A stretch of DNA of 5,996 bases from CAZXVU01 sp964644465 (lineage in GTDB: Bacteria; Chlamydiota; Chlamydiia; Chlamydiales; SM23-39): NCBI GenBank assembly GCA_964644465.1, contig CAZXVU010000115.1, forward strand, positions 1 to 5,996, in the 5' to 3' direction. Each line of letters starts with the position of its first letter. The stretch's first letter is position 1. The notes under the pieces are model-generated. The model saw nothing but the letters and a program-made list of their open reading frames with translations, did not search any database and had not been told where the DNA came from. Positions 4,866 through 5,996 of the stretch are shown piece after piece. The position numbers were made by a program, and so were the translations under genes.

Positions 4866-5996
4866 ATGAGAATCATTCATTCTTTGGGACATGTAGTAGG
4901 CGGAACCTTGTTGATCGCAGGAACCACGATCGGCGTTGGTATGCTCGCCCTTCCTGTTGCCACCGGTCCTGGCGGCTTCGTCCCTTCGATGATGATTTAT
5001 CTGATTTGCTGGATTTTTATGCTTTGCACAGGACTGCTCCTTGTGGAAGTCAGCATTTCCATGCCCAAAGACACCAGCTTTATCTCTATGGCAGAAAAAC
5101 TGCTCGGACCTGTTGGACGGGGAATCTTTTGGATCATTTATCTATTCCTCTTTTTAACAGTGATGATCGCTCATGCTGCCGGCGGAGGCTCCGTTCTCAA
5201 TGATATCACAGGATGGGACCTGCCGAATTGGCTCGCGGTGGTCATCTACTCGTCCGTACTGGCTCCGGTTGTTTACCTGGGCGCACGCTCTGTCGATCGG
5301 CTCAATATTTATTTGATCAGCAGCGTCATCATCTGCTATTTCGCTTTCATCGCCGTTTCTTACTCCCACGTGGATTATAATTTGCTGAAATATGCCGATT
5401 GGGGCAAAGCTTGGCTGGCCCTGCCGATCCTTTTCACAGCCTTCACCTATCAAGTGATTGTCCCTACTCTGATGACCTACATGGACAGGAATGTGAAAAA
5501 AATCCGCCTCGCAATCATCCTCGGATCGTCTATCCCTTTAGTCATCTACCTCATTTGGGAATTTGTGATTTTAGGGATTGTCCCCATTGAAGGACCTGGA
5601 GGATTGATTGAAGCGGGAAAATTGGGGCAAAACGCTGTTGGACCCCTCAAGCAATTTGTGGAGAGCCCGTATGTGTTCAAAATCGGGAAATTTTTCGCCT
5701 TCTTCGCTCTGACGACTTCTTTCATTCCATTCGCCCTCTCATTTTTTGACTTTATGGCCGATGGACTGAAATGGGAAAAGAAAGGGATCCGCAGAGTGAT
5801 TTTGACTTTGGGAGTGTTTGGGATTCCGATGATCATCGCCTTGATCTACCCAAATGTTTTCATTGTAGCTCTTGGCTATGCAGGCGGGATTAGCTGTGCT
5901 CTTCTATTCGGCCTGATGCCCCCACTGATGGCGTGGGTAGGCCGCTATATCAAGAATTATCCAAAAGAAACCCGCCAGCTGCCTGGCGGGAAACCT
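4866..5996 (+). CDS. tyrP: Aromatic amino acid (tyrosine/tryptophan) permease TyrP, 3' end cut by the window
   Basis: This is an inner-membrane importer of the hydroxy/aromatic amino acid permease family, which uses a proton gradient to take up tyrosine or tryptophan. The 377 residues seen have about ten hydrophobic segments (roughly 11-32, 38-60, 85-107, 121-140, 147-168, 185-205, 216-240, 274-296, 308-328, 331-355). TM1 carries the family signature GTTIGVGMLALP at 19-30. IPLVIYLIWEFVILG (223-237), DFMADGLKW (295-303) and the GRY to QLPGGK stretch (359-376) closely follow Chlamydia TyrP, as recalled. In that protein about 20-25 residues forming the last membrane helix follow QLVPGGK, so only this end should be missing. 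The ATG at 4866 has CGGAG nine bases upstream. It is divergent from the leftward block and is probably core chlamydial gene content, since intracellular chlamydiae depend on host amino acids. Tyrosine versus tryptophan preference cannot be decided here. Confidence 0.93.
   Translation, partial: MRIIHSLGHVVGGTLLIAGTTIGVGMLALPVATGPGGFVPSMMIYLICWIFMLCTGLLLVEVSISMPKDTSFISMAEKLLGPVGRGIFWIIYLFLFLTVMIAHAAGGGSVLNDITGWDLPNWLAVVIYSSVLAPVVYLGARSVDRLNIYLISSVIICYFAFIAVSYSHVDYNLLKYADWGKAWLALPILFTAFTYQVIVPTLMTYMDRNVKKIRLAIILGSSIPLVIYLIWEFVILGIVPIEGPGGLIEAGKLGQNAVGPLKQFVESPYVFKIGKFFAFFALTTSFIPFALSFFDFMADGLKWEKKGIRRVILTLGVFGIPMIIALIYPNVFIVALGYAGGISCALLFGLMPPLMAWVGRYIKNYPKETRQLPGGKP
5971..5990 (-). terminator. 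Perfect GC-rich hairpin inside the tyrP end, with a T-tract on the minus strand
   Basis: CCCGCCAG at 5971-5978 and CTGGCGGG at 5983-5990 form a perfect 8-bp stem with a four-base loop. Read leftward, the stem is followed at once by TTTCTTTT, the layout of an intrinsic terminator. It would serve a convergent leftward gene lying just beyond the right edge. It also sits in the codons for the conserved QLPGGK segment of TyrP, so coding constraint may explain part of the symmetry. Confidence 0.45.

Noticed and set aside
5154..5453. Leftward open frame opposite tyrP
   Set aside because: The rightward reading gives clear membrane segments of TyrP; the leftward product has no domain or start signal.
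1..5996. CRISPR array, tRNA, rRNA, insertion sequence or transposase
   Set aside because: I saw no regularly spaced repeats, no tRNA-like cloverleaf, no rRNA core sequence and no transposase motifs on either strand.

Overview
The window reads as a piece of a chlamydial genome, probably an environmental, Waddlia-like lineage. The main reason is the rightward gene at the right edge. It is an aromatic amino acid permease whose C-terminal half follows the TyrP proteins of Chlamydia closely, including the late GRY...QLPGGK segment. GC looks moderate, Shine-Dalgarno sequences are bacterial, and there are no introns. The genus is an inference from memory, not a search result.

Layout from left to right. 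Positions 1-60 hold nothing I can name. Positions 61-197 hold a decayed second copy of part of the neighbouring Nudix gene (leftward). Positions 191-1870 (leftward) encode a eukaryote-type sulfite oxidase: a basic, acid-free N-terminus, a membrane-like segment, a cytochrome b5-like heme domain, a molybdenum-cofactor domain and a dimerisation domain. A 60-base gap with a good ribosome binding site leads to 1931-3091 (leftward), a fused two-domain Nudix hydrolase. Its first domain is like ADP-ribose pyrophosphatase and its second is like NUDT15/MTH. A 102-base gap, containing a 24-codon open frame that ends in an amber stop, leads to 3194-4690 (leftward). That gene encodes an unrecognised 498-residue protein with an amphipathic helix near its N-terminus, a long acidic, probably disordered middle and a folded-looking C-terminal part. 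A 175-base divergent intergenic region separates it from tyrP, which starts at 4866 and runs off the right edge.

The three leftward genes are closely spaced and no clear terminator lies between them, so they may be co-transcribed, but their functions do not form an obvious pathway. Nudix (nucleotide clean-up), sulfite oxidase (sulfite detoxification) and the acidic protein (possible host-directed effector) look like an accessory block beside a core transporter gene. The most informative signal is structural. Sulfite oxidase is bracketed by an intact Nudix gene upstream and a deleted, frameshifted Nudix fragment downstream. Its last sense codon and stop codon lie inside the fragment, which suggests that sulfite oxidase was captured into a duplicated Nudix locus.
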